From: Saccharina japonica | Lineage: Eukaryota; Sar; Phaeophyceae; Laminariales; Laminariaceae | DNA length: 64,000 bases | NCBI GenBank assembly: GCA_008828725.1 | Contig: MEHQ01002799.1 | Location: 31,001 to 95,000, forward strand | Direction of reading: 5' to 3' | Part shown: positions 60,401 to 63,937 of the stretch, piece after piece | Layout of the letters: every line of letters begins with the position of its first letter | Position numbering within the stretch: the first letter of the stretch is position 1 | The notes under the pieces: model-generated | Database searches by the model: none | What the model was told of the DNA's origin: nothing | What the model saw: the letters and a program-made list of their open reading frames with translations, nothing else | Made by a program: the position numbers and the translations under genes

Positions 60401-62476
60401 TTATATGCGAACGGTATGCCCGGAGTGAGCCCTGCACATTGTCAGATTGCGAATGGAATTAAAAACTAAAAGCGTATTATATAAGCTTACCGCTCGATGC
60501 AGTTGCTCCTTCTCTCGAACGATGTCCTCCTCGCTGGCCAGGATGGGTGCGAGCATGATAGCGTGTCGAACCGCAAGGCCGTCGTTCCTCCTCAGCCTAC
60601 CCGCCCTGTATACAGGAGAATGCTAGTGTTAACACAAATCGGACAGATCAGATAAAATCCCTATGAACAGATCATATCATATCAGATCCCTATGGACAGG
60701 TCAGATCAGACCAGATCACCATGGACGCGCGCTAGATCATGCAGATGATACGGCCCCCGCCCGGCATCGTGAACTACAGTCAGATCATACAGATCACGAG
60801 TGTATCTCCCCTGAAAGATAATGATCATGAACTGGGAATGATCTGAATGATCTGTCAGTGATGTGTCAGTGATCTGTCAGTGATCTGTCAGTGATCTGTC
60901 AGTGATCTGTCAGTGATCTGTCCGAGGAGGCGTGGCAGGTACAAACCCAGCAATATTTCACAACCCACCTCGTGTAGAGAACTTTAGCGCCGTCGAGATC
61001 CCCCTCCTCCTGGAGATGCGTACCGAGGTTGACAAGCGAGTCGTGCTGCGTGGGGTCTATCTCGAACGCCTTCTGCAGCATCGAGACCCCCTCGTCGATC
61101 TGGCCCAGCGTCAGCAAGGCCGTGCCTAGGTTGTTCAGGAGCGGCCCGTTCTCAGGCAAATCTCTGCACATTCGCACATGAACAAAACAACCGAGGCGCT
61201 ATGATGGGTGCAAAACATGAATTAAATGTGATTCGTTTTCGAAGGGGCGGGGTTACGGTGCTTTCGGAGAACGCCTCCCTATATACATGTTGCAGGCGGT
61301 CCTTAGCAGCATGCAGCTCACCCTCCATGCGACTCGCCCAATAACTCACGGCGCTTCTCGCTTGGTGCAAGCCATGTCTGCCTGGTTGGTGAAAAACCCA
61401 ACGCGCTCCGTCCCGGCATTGTAGGGATGCGAGGGTCTGTGATCATACAGCTACGGCTGTGCACGACATGAGTACACCCCCCCTCCCCTGCCTATACACG
61501 TGTTGCATCTTCGGGTATGAGGCGGCGTCCGTACTGTATGCCCTAGACCGAGTCAAGGTATTGGTACTTTTTCACCAGCGAAAAATGCCAGTTTCCAAAC
61601 TTCTTCGGCTCCAAACACCAAAACCTAGGGGTCCCTTTCGAGACGATTGAACCGACCGACCGACCGACCGACCGACCGGGATCCACCAAATCACACAAGT
61701 TGACGACAGTTATAGACAAATAAGGACCCCTTTTGAGATCTCTGAAGCGTGAAGCGACCGACCGAACGACTGACCGACCGAACGTAGAAAGAAAGTCCGT
61801 TTCATAAGCGGTTCTTCGTAGGATGCAGCTCGCCGTTGATGCGGCTCGCCCAACACCTCACGGCGCTTCGCGCTCGATGCTAGCAATGTTTTCCTGCTTG
61901 GTGAAACCCGACGTGCTCCGTCCCGACATTGTATAGTCGCTATTACTGTAGTACATACTACTCACTAGTAGTATACTACTAATATACTACATCATATTCG
62001 TATACACTACTCACTATTAGTATATACTACTCACTATTAGTATACACTACTCACTATTAGTATATACTATTCACTGTTGGTATATACTACTCACTATTAG
62101 TATATATCACTCACTATTAGTATATACTACTCACTATTAGCATATACTGTAATACTCACTATTAGTATATACTACTTACTATTAGTATATGCTACTCGCT
62201 ATTAGTATACTTCGAAGTATACTACTTGCTATTTGTATAGACCTCCTAGAATTAGCCCCCCTATCGTGCATAGCATGTTCGTACGGTCATGCATGATATT
62301 GAGTACCCCCCCGCACGGCGTTTCTTCTGCGCACGGTGCATGTTAACTCACCTTAACACTTGGCGGTATTCTTCTACAGCTCCCGCCAGATCCCCGGCCT
62401 CCTGCCTCAAGATGGCCAGGTTGGACCTTGCCAAGTCTCTGTTTGAACCTTCGCCTGATCCTTCCATGTTCAAAAT
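36622..62476 (-). CDS. Gene 1: TPR protein with GT41 (OGT/SPINDLY-type) glycosyltransferase, 5' incomplete
   Basis: Eighteen exons join in phase to 1,014 codons plus TAG: 62,476-62,352; 61,163-60,969; 60,605-60,491; 59,515-59,388; 56,580-56,142; 54,389-54,202; 51,369-51,257; 50,365-50,271; 49,211-49,075; 46,646-46,556; 44,247-44,104; 43,240-43,117; 42,525-42,402; 41,906-41,738; 41,556-41,494; 41,128-41,051; 40,882-40,628; 37,083-36,622. TPRs occupy residues 1-107. The catalytic region follows: LRVGFVSKFFGDE, LDVLVYADMNSEPVTHFL, WGNPITTGNPSIDYFVSA, LDGQGIWYDRP, MCPQSLFKLRPGFD, VLHPFPFGGSKTAADG, GVPVVAMEGDALPGR. These are GT41 landmarks; the family transfers GlcNAc or fucose from a nucleotide sugar to Ser/Thr of cytosolic and nuclear proteins. 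The donor sugar here is unknown. The last five exons form a low-complexity tail with less support. The first exon lies beyond the window. Confidence 0.85.
37191..37500 (+). mobile_element. Family C end joined to family L
   Basis: TGTTGGGACAACCAGGTGCG starts the C terminus; the frame RGCSAGCLAHEERWIGRRGA is kept. From 37,328 family L follows (GGGCCTCTCATCCAACTCCC). The pair suggests a larger element whose full extent is not clear. Confidence 0.6.
37640..37815. repeat. Palindromic TTACTTCCATGGAAGTAA cluster
   Basis: TTTACTTCCATGGAAGTAAA and partial forms (TTCCATGG, CCATGGAAG) occur about six times in 180 bp. Each full copy is a perfect 18-bp palindrome. No ORF of interest. Confidence 0.7.
37868..37955. 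repeat. Repeat related to 40,488-40,575
   Basis: GGGACTCTATAAAGACTCCC, TTCGGGCAATA and GCGCATCTCCGCAGAACTCA correspond to GGGATCCCATACTGGCTCCA, TTCGGGGCAATA and CCGCATCTCCGTAGAACTCA at 40,488. It is possibly a part of the C/L element. Confidence 0.5.
38000..39040. other. No gene seen; short repeats
   Basis: GTGAAGCATGTCTTGTCTC and GTGAAAGCATGTCTTGTCTCC recur at 38,645, 38,730 and 38,797 in a degenerate repeat of about 75-85 bp. The rest shows no exon or transposon end that I recognise. Confidence 0.45.
39043..39102 (+). other. 3' half of a tRNA-Ser(CGA)-like sequence with terminal CCA
   Basis: TATGGATTCGAAACCCATT has the form of an anticodon arm with loop TTCGAAA (anticodon CGA). A variable-arm-like GTGATTTCAC follows, then a T arm GCAGGTTCGGGTCCTGC, an acceptor strand CGTCGACG and CCA. 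The 5' half is not recognisable. The CCA abuts the family F repeat with two bases between. Read on the minus strand this is a primer-binding-site position next to an LTR. Eukaryotic tRNA genes do not encode CCA, so it derives from a mature tRNA or is a long PBS. Confidence 0.65.
39105..39402 (-). mobile_element. Family F LTR-like repeat with adjacent PBS-like sequence
   Basis: TGTAAGGGACGCTAGG to GCAGTACCATAACA, almost identical to 13,127-13,415. On the minus strand it ends CCCTTACA, then two T, then TGGCGTCGACGGCAGGACCC, where TGG begins a PBS. This supports an LTR of a minus-oriented retrotransposon. No gag or pol sequence follows in the window. Confidence 0.65.
39672..39757. mobile_element. 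Family J MITE
   Basis: From TTAACCCATTCAGAACTG to CAGTTCTTAAGGGGTTAA, with TTAA at both ends and inner TAGTTTGTCCCCCAAAACGG. This is the clearest copy for the TTAA target site. Confidence 0.8.
40085..40345 (-). mobile_element. Diverged family C coding remnant
   Basis: The minus frame reads MHGCLAHCLPHEEQRVENQN, TMKRWKDRRNMYQV, aligned with RGCSAECLAHEERW of the other C copies. Protein-level similarity is kept although the DNA has diverged, which hints at past selection on a protein. Confidence 0.45.
40628..40882 (-). CDS. Gene 1 exon 17
   Basis: Acceptor AAACGTTAAG/GTCGGC and donor CAAATAGAG/GTGAAC, 85 codons in phase 0. Pro-, Ser- and Gln/His-rich: VGLVPGANLPLPPPPPFQRH, SSSSPSSSSSW, QHQQQQHQHQQHQ, APEWVKTSSVMEEVQIE. 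Probably disordered tail. Confidence 0.55.
41051..41128 (-). CDS. Gene 1 exon 16
   Basis: A 26-codon exon between CCTAAACAG/ATGCTC and GACATCTG/GTAATG. It reads MLVFSGPAMGTFVGLIKPGA, LVVRHL. A hydrophobic strand, turn, and KPGALVV are conserved-looking but not part of the usual GT41 core. There is a faint resemblance to the GAxxxNxxFxxPGAxVV motif of GT61 enzymes. Phase 0 at both ends. Confidence 0.5.
41494..41556 (-). CDS. Gene 1 exon 15
   Basis: A 21-codon exon, CAGCTTACAG/CAGCCC to CAGTTGCAG/GTAATA, reading QPSEQVHALPRQPPLLETQL plus Q. Both phases are 0. A short linker; supported by borders more than by similarity. Confidence 0.5.
41738..41906 (-). CDS. Gene 1 exon 14
   Basis: Acceptor ATTGCACAG/CTATGT and donor GCGCGAGAG/GTACGT. 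It reads YVQLAVRLGQDARYRQWAGD, LIGRRSSALWERKDVVVEWA, RFLSRAAG. This is the helical C-terminal end of the GT41 domain (Y-V-x-L-A-x-x-L pattern). The serine codon is split with exon 13. Confidence 0.8.
41940..42085. repeat. Family E repeat
   Basis: GGGGTGTACTCATGTCGTGC, CCCTCGCATCCCTACAATGC, TTTTCACCAACCAGGCAGAC and TGAGGTATTGGGCGA. Shared with 46,805, 54,655, 61,310 and 61,820 and with the palindrome spacer at 6,908. Begins next to a G run in most copies. Confidence 0.75.
42402..42525 (-). CDS. Gene 1 exon 13
   Basis: Acceptor TTTGGTCAG/GGGTGC and donor GAGACAG/GTGAGA. It reads GVPVVAMEGDALPGRMAFSL, YKTMGLEGQ, corresponding to the G-T-P-x-V-T-x-P-G-E-x-x-x-x-R segment of OGT-type enzymes that contacts the nucleotide. 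Confidence 0.85.
42953..43064. mobile_element. Family A palindromic MITE
   Basis: TATTACGAAGGACCATAGTA to TATGGTCCCCCGTAAT with AAATAGGACC and GGTCTTATTTACTA arms. It lies about 50 bp downstream of gene 1 exon 12 in transcript direction. Confidence 0.85.
43117..43240 (-). CDS. Gene 1 exon 12
   Basis: Acceptor CTTTTGATAG/GTGAGG and donor CTCCCTGG/GTGAGA. It reads VRILPRTSAGQEFHVLLSGA, DVVLHPFPFGGSKTAADGIS, L. L-H-P-F-P-F-G-G-S-K-T-x-x-D-G is the GT41 equivalent of L-D-x-P-x-x-N-G-H-T-T in animal OGT and is part of the donor site. Confidence 0.9.
43731..43842. mobile_element. Family A palindromic MITE
   Basis: TATTACGGGGGGTCATAGTA to CATTAGCCCACCCCGTAAT. One of the best preserved copies, with TA at the edges. 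Confidence 0.85.
44104..44247 (-). CDS. Gene 1 exon 11
   Basis: Acceptor TTCTTCCTGAAG/GGTCGT and donor GATCAG/GTCAGC, 48 codons. It reads GRDADLEDGSNSHRQKKAYL, VLTEGRRKRWTETFRQRLQS, SLPDVIDQ. The L-V-L-x-E-G-R-x-x-x-W pattern is the segment between the CPQSLFK and HPFPFGG blocks in this family. Confidence 0.8.
44270..45145. other. No gene seen; T-rich intron sequence
   Basis: T-rich plus strand with several TTTTTTT runs and open frames that lack splice borders and motifs. It lies in the intron between gene 1 exons 10 and 11. Confidence 0.45.
45150..45370. mobile_element. Family H repeat, single copy
   Basis: TTGCATGCACCTGGATTGCT to GGTTTAATGTGAAGAACACA, almost identical to 11,150-11,365. 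Confidence 0.8.
45492..45599. mobile_element. Family A palindromic MITE
   Basis: GTTACGGGGGACCATGTTAA to ACTACGGTCCCCCGTAATA, in the inverse orientation compared with 43,731. Confidence 0.85.
45610..46320. other. No gene seen
   Basis: A run of about 12 G near 46,058 and AT-rich sequence. No exon or transposon end identified. Confidence 0.4.
46325..46500. repeat. GATCA-based tandem repeat
   Basis: GATCAGATCACGATACAGATC units and shorter GATCA runs. It lies directly downstream of gene 1 exon 10 in transcript direction. Confidence 0.85.
46556..46646 (-). CDS. Gene 1 exon 10 (CPQSLFKL exon)
   Basis: Acceptor CATCTTCACAG/CATTGT and donor CAACCACCAG/GTTCGA. It reads SIVYMCPQSLFKLRPGFDSV, LGDILRAFNHQ. 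The Y-x-C-P-Q-S-L-F-K-L-x-P-x-F-D block is a hallmark of this GT41 subgroup. The split Ser codon with exon 9 and phase 0 to exon 11 both fit. Three further copies lie just upstream. Confidence 0.85.
46705..46782 (-). pseudogene. Duplicate of gene 1 exon 10, copy 2
   Basis: Acceptor CATCCTCCCAG/CATTGTG is kept. The frame reads IVFRAPQSLLKLRPEFDLIL, GGITM without a stop, but Y-M-C is changed to F-R-A and no good donor follows. Probably a non-functional copy; an alternative exon is not excluded. Confidence 0.7.
46800..46930. repeat. Family E repeat
   Basis: GGGGGGGTGTACTCATGTCA, ACCCTCGCATCTCTACAATG and TTGGGTTTTCACCATCCAGG. It lies between two copies of the duplicated exon. Confidence 0.75.
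46984..47045 (-). pseudogene. Duplicate of gene 1 exon 10, degenerate copy 4
   Basis: The minus strand reads FPEPLFNWRSS then CFNLIIGDC-like sequence. DNA similarity to the other copies is visible (CAGAGCCTTTATTCA, ATTATCGGAGAC), but the frame and key residues are lost. Confidence 0.5.
47070..47325. repeat. 20-bp tandem repeat (AATCAATATAACTACACTGT)
   Basis: About 12 units with small changes, in the intron upstream of exon 10. Confidence 0.85.
47515..47615. repeat. G-run and repeat shared with 40,935-41,035
   Basis: A run of about 18 G, then CACTCATTTTTTGCTTGCCT, TAGTCATTTTACCATTGACC and ACGCATCCC, matching CTCATTTGTTGCTTGCCTTA, ATTTGACAATTGACCACGC at 40,980. Confidence 0.7.
47640..47715 (-). 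pseudogene. Duplicate of gene 1 exon 10, copy 3
   Basis: Acceptor TTCGCGTCCGCAG/CATTGC. The frame reads IAYICPQGLFNKLRPGFDLI, PELF. It keeps C-P-Q and L-R-P-G-F-D but has one extra Asn residue (3-bp insertion) and no recognisable donor. Confidence 0.7.
47955..48008. repeat. Interstitial telomere-like tract
   Basis: GGCCCTAACCCTAACCCTAC with flanking CCTTGACC and CCCTAGCCCTGACC variants. Confidence 0.65.
48050..48185 (-). mobile_element. Family G SINE, truncated
   Basis: CATCCCATTTATTGTCTTC, GTAACTTAGATCCGGGGTCA and CCTTGCATTTTTATC. The tRNA-like head is missing. Confidence 0.65.
48427..49055. mobile_element. Family B element split by a complete family C element
   Basis: B runs from GACGCATGCTACCTTAAGG (48,427) to ATATCGTAGCACGCGTC (49,055) but is interrupted between 48,546 and 48,910. 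Its right end lies only about 20 bp from the donor of gene 1 exon 9, inside the intron. Confidence 0.75.
48547..48909 (-). mobile_element. Complete family C element, 363 bp
   Basis: Starts TGTTGGTCACAACCG and ends GGTTGTCCCAACA, inverted termini. CGATT stands on both sides (48,542-48,546 and 48,910-48,914), a 5-bp target duplication inside the B element. On the minus strand the frame DNQVRGCSAECLAHAERWLG starts within the terminus and is shared with other C copies. Confidence 0.8.
49075..49211 (-). CDS. Gene 1 exon 9
   Basis: Acceptor TGTTTTCAG/GTAGTC and donor GAGGACAG/GTATTA. It reads VVLLDGQGIWYDRPAGLPGL, PQEERERAKVALRRDLRSRL, GIEEDR. L-D-G-x-G-I-W-Y is the family motif after the SIDYF block. 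Phase 0 in, phase 2 out. Confidence 0.85.
49488..49597. mobile_element. Family A palindromic MITE
   Basis: TATTACCGGCAAGGACCATA to ACTATGGCCGCTCGTAATA, inverse orientation. Confidence 0.8.
50060..50140. mobile_element. Family K Stowaway-like MITE, degenerate
   Basis: GTCCCGAAATATAACCGCC on the left and TCGCAACAGAGTGGTG on the right, with AAAACGTTTCTTATAA between. Confidence 0.55.
50271..50365 (-). CDS. Gene 1 exon 8
   Basis: Acceptor GCGACGACAG/GAAACC and donor GAACAG/GTGATT. Joined to exon 7 it gives WGNPITTGNPSIDYFVSA, then AVLEAQNRTALSQEDEPYSE, Q. S-I-D-Y-F-x-S is diagnostic for this GT41 subgroup. The phase fits only if the preceding donor is GC. Confidence 0.9.
50490..50650. repeat. 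CAGTATACCAGTATAC tandem repeat
   Basis: 10-bp units CCAGTATACC with changes to CCAGCATA and CCAGTCTACC, about 15 copies. Confidence 0.85.
51090..51178. mobile_element. Family K Stowaway-like MITE
   Basis: TACCACTGTCCCAAAATCTA to CTATATTTCGGGTACAGAGTGGTA, inverted ends. TA at the edges. Confidence 0.65.
51257..51369 (-). CDS. Gene 1 exon 7, followed by a GC donor
   Basis: Acceptor CGCTTGATAG/GTTGGA. It reads LDVLVYADMNSEPVTHFLGY, ARLAKVQAVFWGNPITT. The exon must end at ACAACAG to meet exon 8 (GGA AAC CCT giving Gly-Asn-Pro), and the intron then begins GCAAGC, a GC-AG intron. A GT donor in this region would add unrelated residues. Confidence 0.9.
51526..51636. mobile_element. Family A palindromic MITE
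   Basis: TATTACGGGGGAACATAGTA to ACTATGGTCCCCCGTAGTA, inverse orientation. Confidence 0.85.
52019..52540. mobile_element. Family F repeat interrupted by a family B element
   Basis: F begins GGTTAGGGTAAGGACACAGA and is broken after GGTACTCGTTGG (52,077) by a B element with ends GAGGCATGCTACGATAGAGG and CCTCTACCGTAGCACTAGTC (to 52,324). F then resumes TTGGTACTCACGTGTG. TTGG is present on both sides, a 4-bp duplication compared with intact F copies. Confidence 0.85.
52730..52830. repeat. TCGATATGTGATAATTCGAC repeats
   Basis: CGAAAGTTCGATATGTGATA and AATTCGACATAT are repeated two to three times. Small palindromic segments (TTCGATA, TATCGAA). Confidence 0.65.
53160..53400. repeat. Short duplicated block, no gene
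   Basis: ACGTTTCCGTTACTAGCACG near 53,199 and ACGTTCCCGTTACTAGCACG near 53,282 with shared CCACCTGATCTCATAC/CCACGTGACTCATACC after them. Nothing else recognised. Confidence 0.6.
53622..54197. mobile_element. Family B element containing a J and an M element
   Basis: B starts GACGTGTGCTACGACGATAG and ends CCCGTAGCAAATGCGTC. J (53,700-53,789) is inserted at its CTCCTTAACCC site. M (53,822-54,029) is inserted at a TTA. The right B end lies five bases into the intron after gene 1 exon 6 in transcript direction. Confidence 0.8.
53822..54029. mobile_element. Family M PIF/Harbinger-like MITE, second copy
   Basis: GGGCCCATATGAACGAG and TTCGTTAAAACGGGCCC at the ends, flanked by TTA on both sides. The core GTCAACACACGCACCAGC to GGTGCGGGTTCTGACC is almost identical to the copy at 2,839. 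Confidence 0.85.
54202..54389 (-). CDS. Gene 1 exon 6
   Basis: Acceptor GACAATCTCAG/GAACCT and donor GGACTGAG/GTGCGG. It reads EPHGMLLGGAMKHLPRSHFR, VILCPIATTPRRRTSPILL, EAADEVAPLSLEAPMVREL. Follows FFGDE in phase 0, and the His in EPHG lies where GT41 enzymes have a catalytic-loop His (compare G-N-H-P in animal OGT). Confidence 0.85.
54434..54477. repeat. Homopolymeric G run of about 35-40 bases
   Basis: GGGGAGGGGCGAG is followed by an almost pure G tract, 45 bp upstream of the exon 6 acceptor in transcript direction. Its exact length in the assembly is doubtful. Confidence 0.8.
54520..54880. repeat. Exon 6 flank echo, CCCT array and family E repeat
   Basis: CATGCCGTGCGATTCCTAAG repeats the exon 6 border CATGCCGTGAGGTTCCTGAG; similar words occur at 55,300 (GCTGTGCGGTTCCTGCTG). 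CCCT units follow (54,619-54,645), then a family E copy (54,655-54,850) ending GCATGGAGGGTGAGCTGCAT. Confidence 0.6.
55150..55400. repeat. G-run-linked duplicated blocks
   Basis: GGGGGCATGCAGCAGTTACTTTT occurs at 55,182 and 55,368 with AAATTAGTACC/AAATGAGTACC after each, separated by G runs of 10-12. Similar in style to the blocks at 54,430-54,600. Confidence 0.65.
55560..55835. mobile_element. Family B element fragment
   Basis: GTAGCACTTTTGTTTGGCTAA, CGGCTCCTTAACCCAAAATC and a right end CCTTAAGACAGCATGTGTCG. Left terminus weak. Confidence 0.55.
55855..56125. mobile_element. Two family K Stowaway-like MITEs
   Basis: First copy 55,855-55,933: TACACTCTGTCCCGAAATAT to TATATTTCGGAACAGAGTGGTA reading GCTTATATTTCGGAAC. 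Second copy 56,043-56,125: TACTCTGTGGGCGGAAATAT to TCCGGAGAGGTA. The CTCTGTCCCGAAATATAAG terminus with TA flanks resembles Stowaway elements of plants. Confidence 0.75.
56142..56580 (-). CDS. Gene 1 exon 5
   Basis: Acceptor ATAATATCAG/GATGTA and donor GGAGACGAG/GTGCGC, 439 nt. It reads MYALASPELLYVDPHLDAGM, an insert of about 90 residues rich in Gly, Glu, Ala and Ser (with a GGA run coding poly-Gly), then LRVGFVSKFFGDE. The insert is unusual for GT41 and probably a disordered loop between two conserved blocks. Confidence 0.9.
56600..57240. other. No exon recognised
   Basis: Intron 4 of gene 1. Open frames on both strands around 57,000-57,210 lack splice borders and motifs. Confidence 0.4.
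57243..57353. mobile_element. Family A palindromic MITE
   Basis: TATTACAGGGGGCCATAGTA to ACTATGGACCCCCGTAATA, TA edges. Confidence 0.85.
57518..57631. mobile_element. Family A palindromic MITE
   Basis: TTTCGGGGAAGGGACCATAGT to TTAGCCCACCCCGTAACG, only about 165 bp from the previous copy and in the same orientation. Confidence 0.8.
57640..58005. mobile_element. Family B element with a family J MITE
   Basis: TAACGGTAGAGATGCACCG near the left and CTTTACCTCTATCGTAG at the right, with CGATTTTGGGTTGAGGAGC inside. J (57,788-57,880) reads CTTTTAGAACTGCAGTCCCG to GACTGCAGTTCTAAAAAGGG. Confidence 0.7.
58010..58090. repeat. Small inverted block GCCGACTTAAG
   Basis: GTCGGCAAGTCGG and CAACTTGCCGACTTAAGCCA with CCGACTTAAGC repeated. 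Nothing functional recognised. Confidence 0.4.
58265..58555. mobile_element. Family B element
   Basis: GACGCATGGTACGATAGAGG to CTATGTACCGTAGCATGCGTC with GCTCCTGAACCCAACAAAAA inside. Confidence 0.75.
58795..59120 (-). mobile_element. Family G tRNA-derived SINE with head
   Basis: On the minus strand: GTCGCCCCGGTGGGCTAGCA, a B-box-like GAGTTCGAGCCCCCC, the body TCAGATCCGGGGTCACA (plus sense) and the end CCATCCCATTCATTATC (plus sense). Diverged from 20,655 but the same architecture. Confidence 0.75.
59263..59322. repeat. 20-bp tandem repeat, three copies
   Basis: GAGAAACGTATGTAACCGTC repeated three times without change, just downstream of gene 1 exon 4 in transcript direction. Confidence 0.9.
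59388..59515 (-). CDS. Gene 1 exon 4
   Basis: Acceptor AAGCAAATAG/GTGGAC and donor AATTGCCAG/GTGTGT. It reads VDKLIARDPPIVMPDPIRGV, ERVHFYLAYRGGNYRQTQQK, IAR. F-Y-L-A-Y-x-G-x-N-x-R leads into exon 5 (MYALASPELLY), the N-terminal part of the GT41 region. Confidence 0.85.
59575..60015. mobile_element. Family N element with internal tandem repeat
   Basis: From GCCTTGTAAGGGTAGCGG through TCTCACCCGAATCATGACTT and CGCGCAACCCGGCCAAACA to ACTTTACGGTATTCCGTG. Between, a 31-bp repeat (ACACTTGATTATAGTATAGT plus ACCTACATAT) occurs six times (59,690-59,850). Confidence 0.7.
60060..60485. other. No exon recognised
   Basis: Intron 3 of gene 1. Open plus frames around 60,130-60,330 lack splice borders and motifs. 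Confidence 0.4.
60491..60605 (-). CDS. Gene 1 exon 3
   Basis: Acceptor CCTGTATACAG/GGCGGG and donor CATCGAGCG/GTAAGC. Joined to exon 2 it reads TRAGRLRRNDGLAVRHAIML, APILASEEDIVREKEQLHRA. This is the conserved helix between the TPRs and the catalytic region (L-P-P-I-x-x-S-x-x-x-I in related proteins). Confidence 0.85.
60640..60925. repeat. GATCA and GTGATCTGTCA tandem repeats
   Basis: AGATCAGATCA words (60,640-60,800) and seven GTGATCTGTCA units (60,850-60,920), ending 45 bp from the gene 1 exon 2 donor. Confidence 0.85.
60969..61163 (-). CDS. Gene 1 exon 2 (TPR)
   Basis: Acceptor GCGAATGTGCAG/AGATTT and donor TACACGAG/GTGGGT. It reads DLPENGPLLNNLGTALLTLG, QIDEGVSMLQKAFEIDPTQ, HDSLVNLGTHLQEEGDLDGA. 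Nearly two TPRs with the canonical N-L-G-x-x-L, G-x-x-x-x-A and A-x-x-x-D-P positions. Confidence 0.9.
61250..61490. repeat. Family E repeat, extended copy
   Basis: GCATGCAGCTCACCCTCCAT, GCGACTCGCCCAATAACTCA, CCTGGTTGGTGAAAAACCCA and GTGCACGACATGAGTACACC, ending at a C run. Opposite orientation to 54,655. Confidence 0.75.
61652..61790. repeat. ACCG tetranucleotide repeats
   Basis: GACCGACCGACCGACCGACC near 61,655 and a degenerate second run near 61,755 (CGACCGACCGAACGACTGAC). Confidence 0.85.
61815..61940. repeat. Family E repeat, diverged
   Basis: GATGCAGCTCGCCGTTGATG, CACCTCACGGCGCTTCGCGC and CCGACGTGCTCCGTCCCGAC. Confidence 0.7.
61941..62235. repeat. 20-bp tandem repeat (ACTACTCACTATTAGTATAT)
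   Basis: About 14 units with single-base changes, ending 115 bp from the gene 1 exon 1 donor. Confidence 0.9.
62352..62476 (-). CDS. Gene 1, first exon in the window (TPR)
   Basis: Acceptor CGACGCCGTCAG/ATTTTG and donor GTGTTAAG/GTGAGT. It reads ILNMEGSGEGSNRDLARSNL, AILRQEAGDLAGAVEEYRQV, LR. The second part is a TPR (A-x-L-x-x-E-A-G-D-x-x-G-A-x-x-x-Y). The first 10 residues are less certain. The exon starts at an acceptor, so further 5' exons lie beyond 64,000. Confidence 0.75.
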
Positions 62477-62499
62477 CTGACGGCGTCGAGGTGACAAGC

Positions 62500-62825
62500 C
62501 GACGGCAGGAGTGGCGGCGTGTTATATTATGTGGCTCCCCTGACATGAGGAGTTGATGAGTACCATAATATATTTCACCCAAATCATGAAGGTTGTTCGC
62601 GCGCGCAACCCGGGTTTCGCTTGCTTGTATACAGTATAGAAGCTACTAATAGTCCTAAAACAAAAAAGACAAGGAAAAAAAACAACATATTATCATTCTA
62701 TATAGAAACGGTGGTAGTTTTTACTCTCTTGAGGAGTACACTAATAAGCAGTCACAAAATTTCGCCTCCGAAGGCAAAAACCAGCTGCAACCCCTTTACG
62801 GCATACCTTGCGATGAATCCCAATT
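62500..62825. mobile_element. Family N element
   Basis: GGCTCCCCTGACATGAGGAG, TTCACCCAAATCATGAAGG, TTCGCGCGCGCAACCCGGG and AACCCCTTTACGGCATACC. The same order as at 59,575. Confidence 0.65.
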
Positions 62826-62877
62826 TCAGTTTGGTTTTTGCATATTCTTTTCCCTCTTTCGCTAAATTAATTAATTG

Positions 62878-62975
62878 TACCCCCCCCATACCACGAACAA
62901 CCTACTTCGTATACCACATATTATCATCCCCCATACCACGAACAACCTACTTCGTATACCACATATTATCATAAT
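62878..62975. repeat. Direct duplication CCCATACCACGAACAACCTA
   Basis: CCATACCACGAACAACCTAC plus TTCGTATACCACATATTATC is present twice in tandem. The same CTTTCGCTAAATTAATTAAT with TGTACCCCCC leader occurs at 3,055. Confidence 0.8.
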
Positions 62976-63114
62976 ACAATTATTGTATATTATCATACTT
63001 AGCCGTGGTATATATATATAGGGTGAGCAAAGCCTTACAGGGGGATGGTGCCGTATTTTACGAGCTCATCAAACATGATGAGGGGCTCATCAATGTCTCG
63101 CTGTGATAAGATTA

Positions 63115-63402
63115 GGGCAAGGACACAGAGTATCCCTAGCCAGGTCAGCCTGTTTTGAACAGGTACTCGTTGGTACTCACGTGTGCGTTTTACTTAGAGA
63201 TGGACGAAGAGCAGCTTTCATTTCATTTTCCCACGATGAAACACTGAAAGGCTGGGAGCTCGGCTGCCTCTCGCCCTGGAAACCCCCTGGTTTCCATCTA
63301 AGATACGACGCCTTCCAAGTACTACCAATATGTACGATTCTTATACCTGTTACCAGGTATTTGCCGGCGTTTCCACACCATTCCAGCAGTACCATAACAT
63401 AA
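63115..63402. mobile_element. Family F LTR-like repeat
   Basis: GGACACAGAGTATCCCTAGC, GGTACTCGTTGGTACTCACG, CGACGCCTTCCAAGTACTAC to CCAGCAGTACCATAACA. Flanked by family N parts at 63,040 and 63,410, so it is probably inserted in an N element. Confidence 0.75.
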
Positions 63403-63409
63403 CCCCGAA

Positions 63410-63900
63410 GCACGACTTCGAAGGAGCTTTTGATTGTTCGCGCTCTGGGTCCGGCCAAATATTTCTATGCGCCATTATAGCCCTAAACCCTATGATATCA
63501 TTTTTAATTTTAATTTTAATTTTAAGTTTAATTTATTTTAATTTATTTATTTGTCTCCCCACACGAATAGACGCACACTTCCTGAATTCTACAGCCTCAG
63601 ATTGTGTCCCCCTCATACGGGATGTACACCCTACATGAGGACATATAAAATACGTAAGTACGCGCGATCGAAGTATTACACTCAGCTAGCAAAGATGAGC
63701 TTCGACGAAATCCTCGAGCTCACAGCTGTTGGTTTTTTATTTTATTTTAAATATATATATAATTGGGAAAATTGCATACCAAAACCGGTGTGTAAGTTGG
63801 TCACTTGAGAAGCTCAACCGGTCCCAGTGACACAAAATAATGCCTCTAAAGGCAAACACTAACCGCAACCCCTTTATGGTATACCGTGGAATAGGTGAGG
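63410..63900. mobile_element. Family N element
   Basis: CGAAGCACGACTTCGAAGG, GCTCTGGGTCCGGCCAAAT, GAGAAGCTCAACCGGTCCCA and AACCCCTTTATGGTATACCG. A run of TTTTAATTTTAATTTTAAT lies inside (63,505-63,550). Confidence 0.65.
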
Positions 63901-63937
63901 TATGTACAACCCTGTTCGCTCGGTACTCTGATAATTT

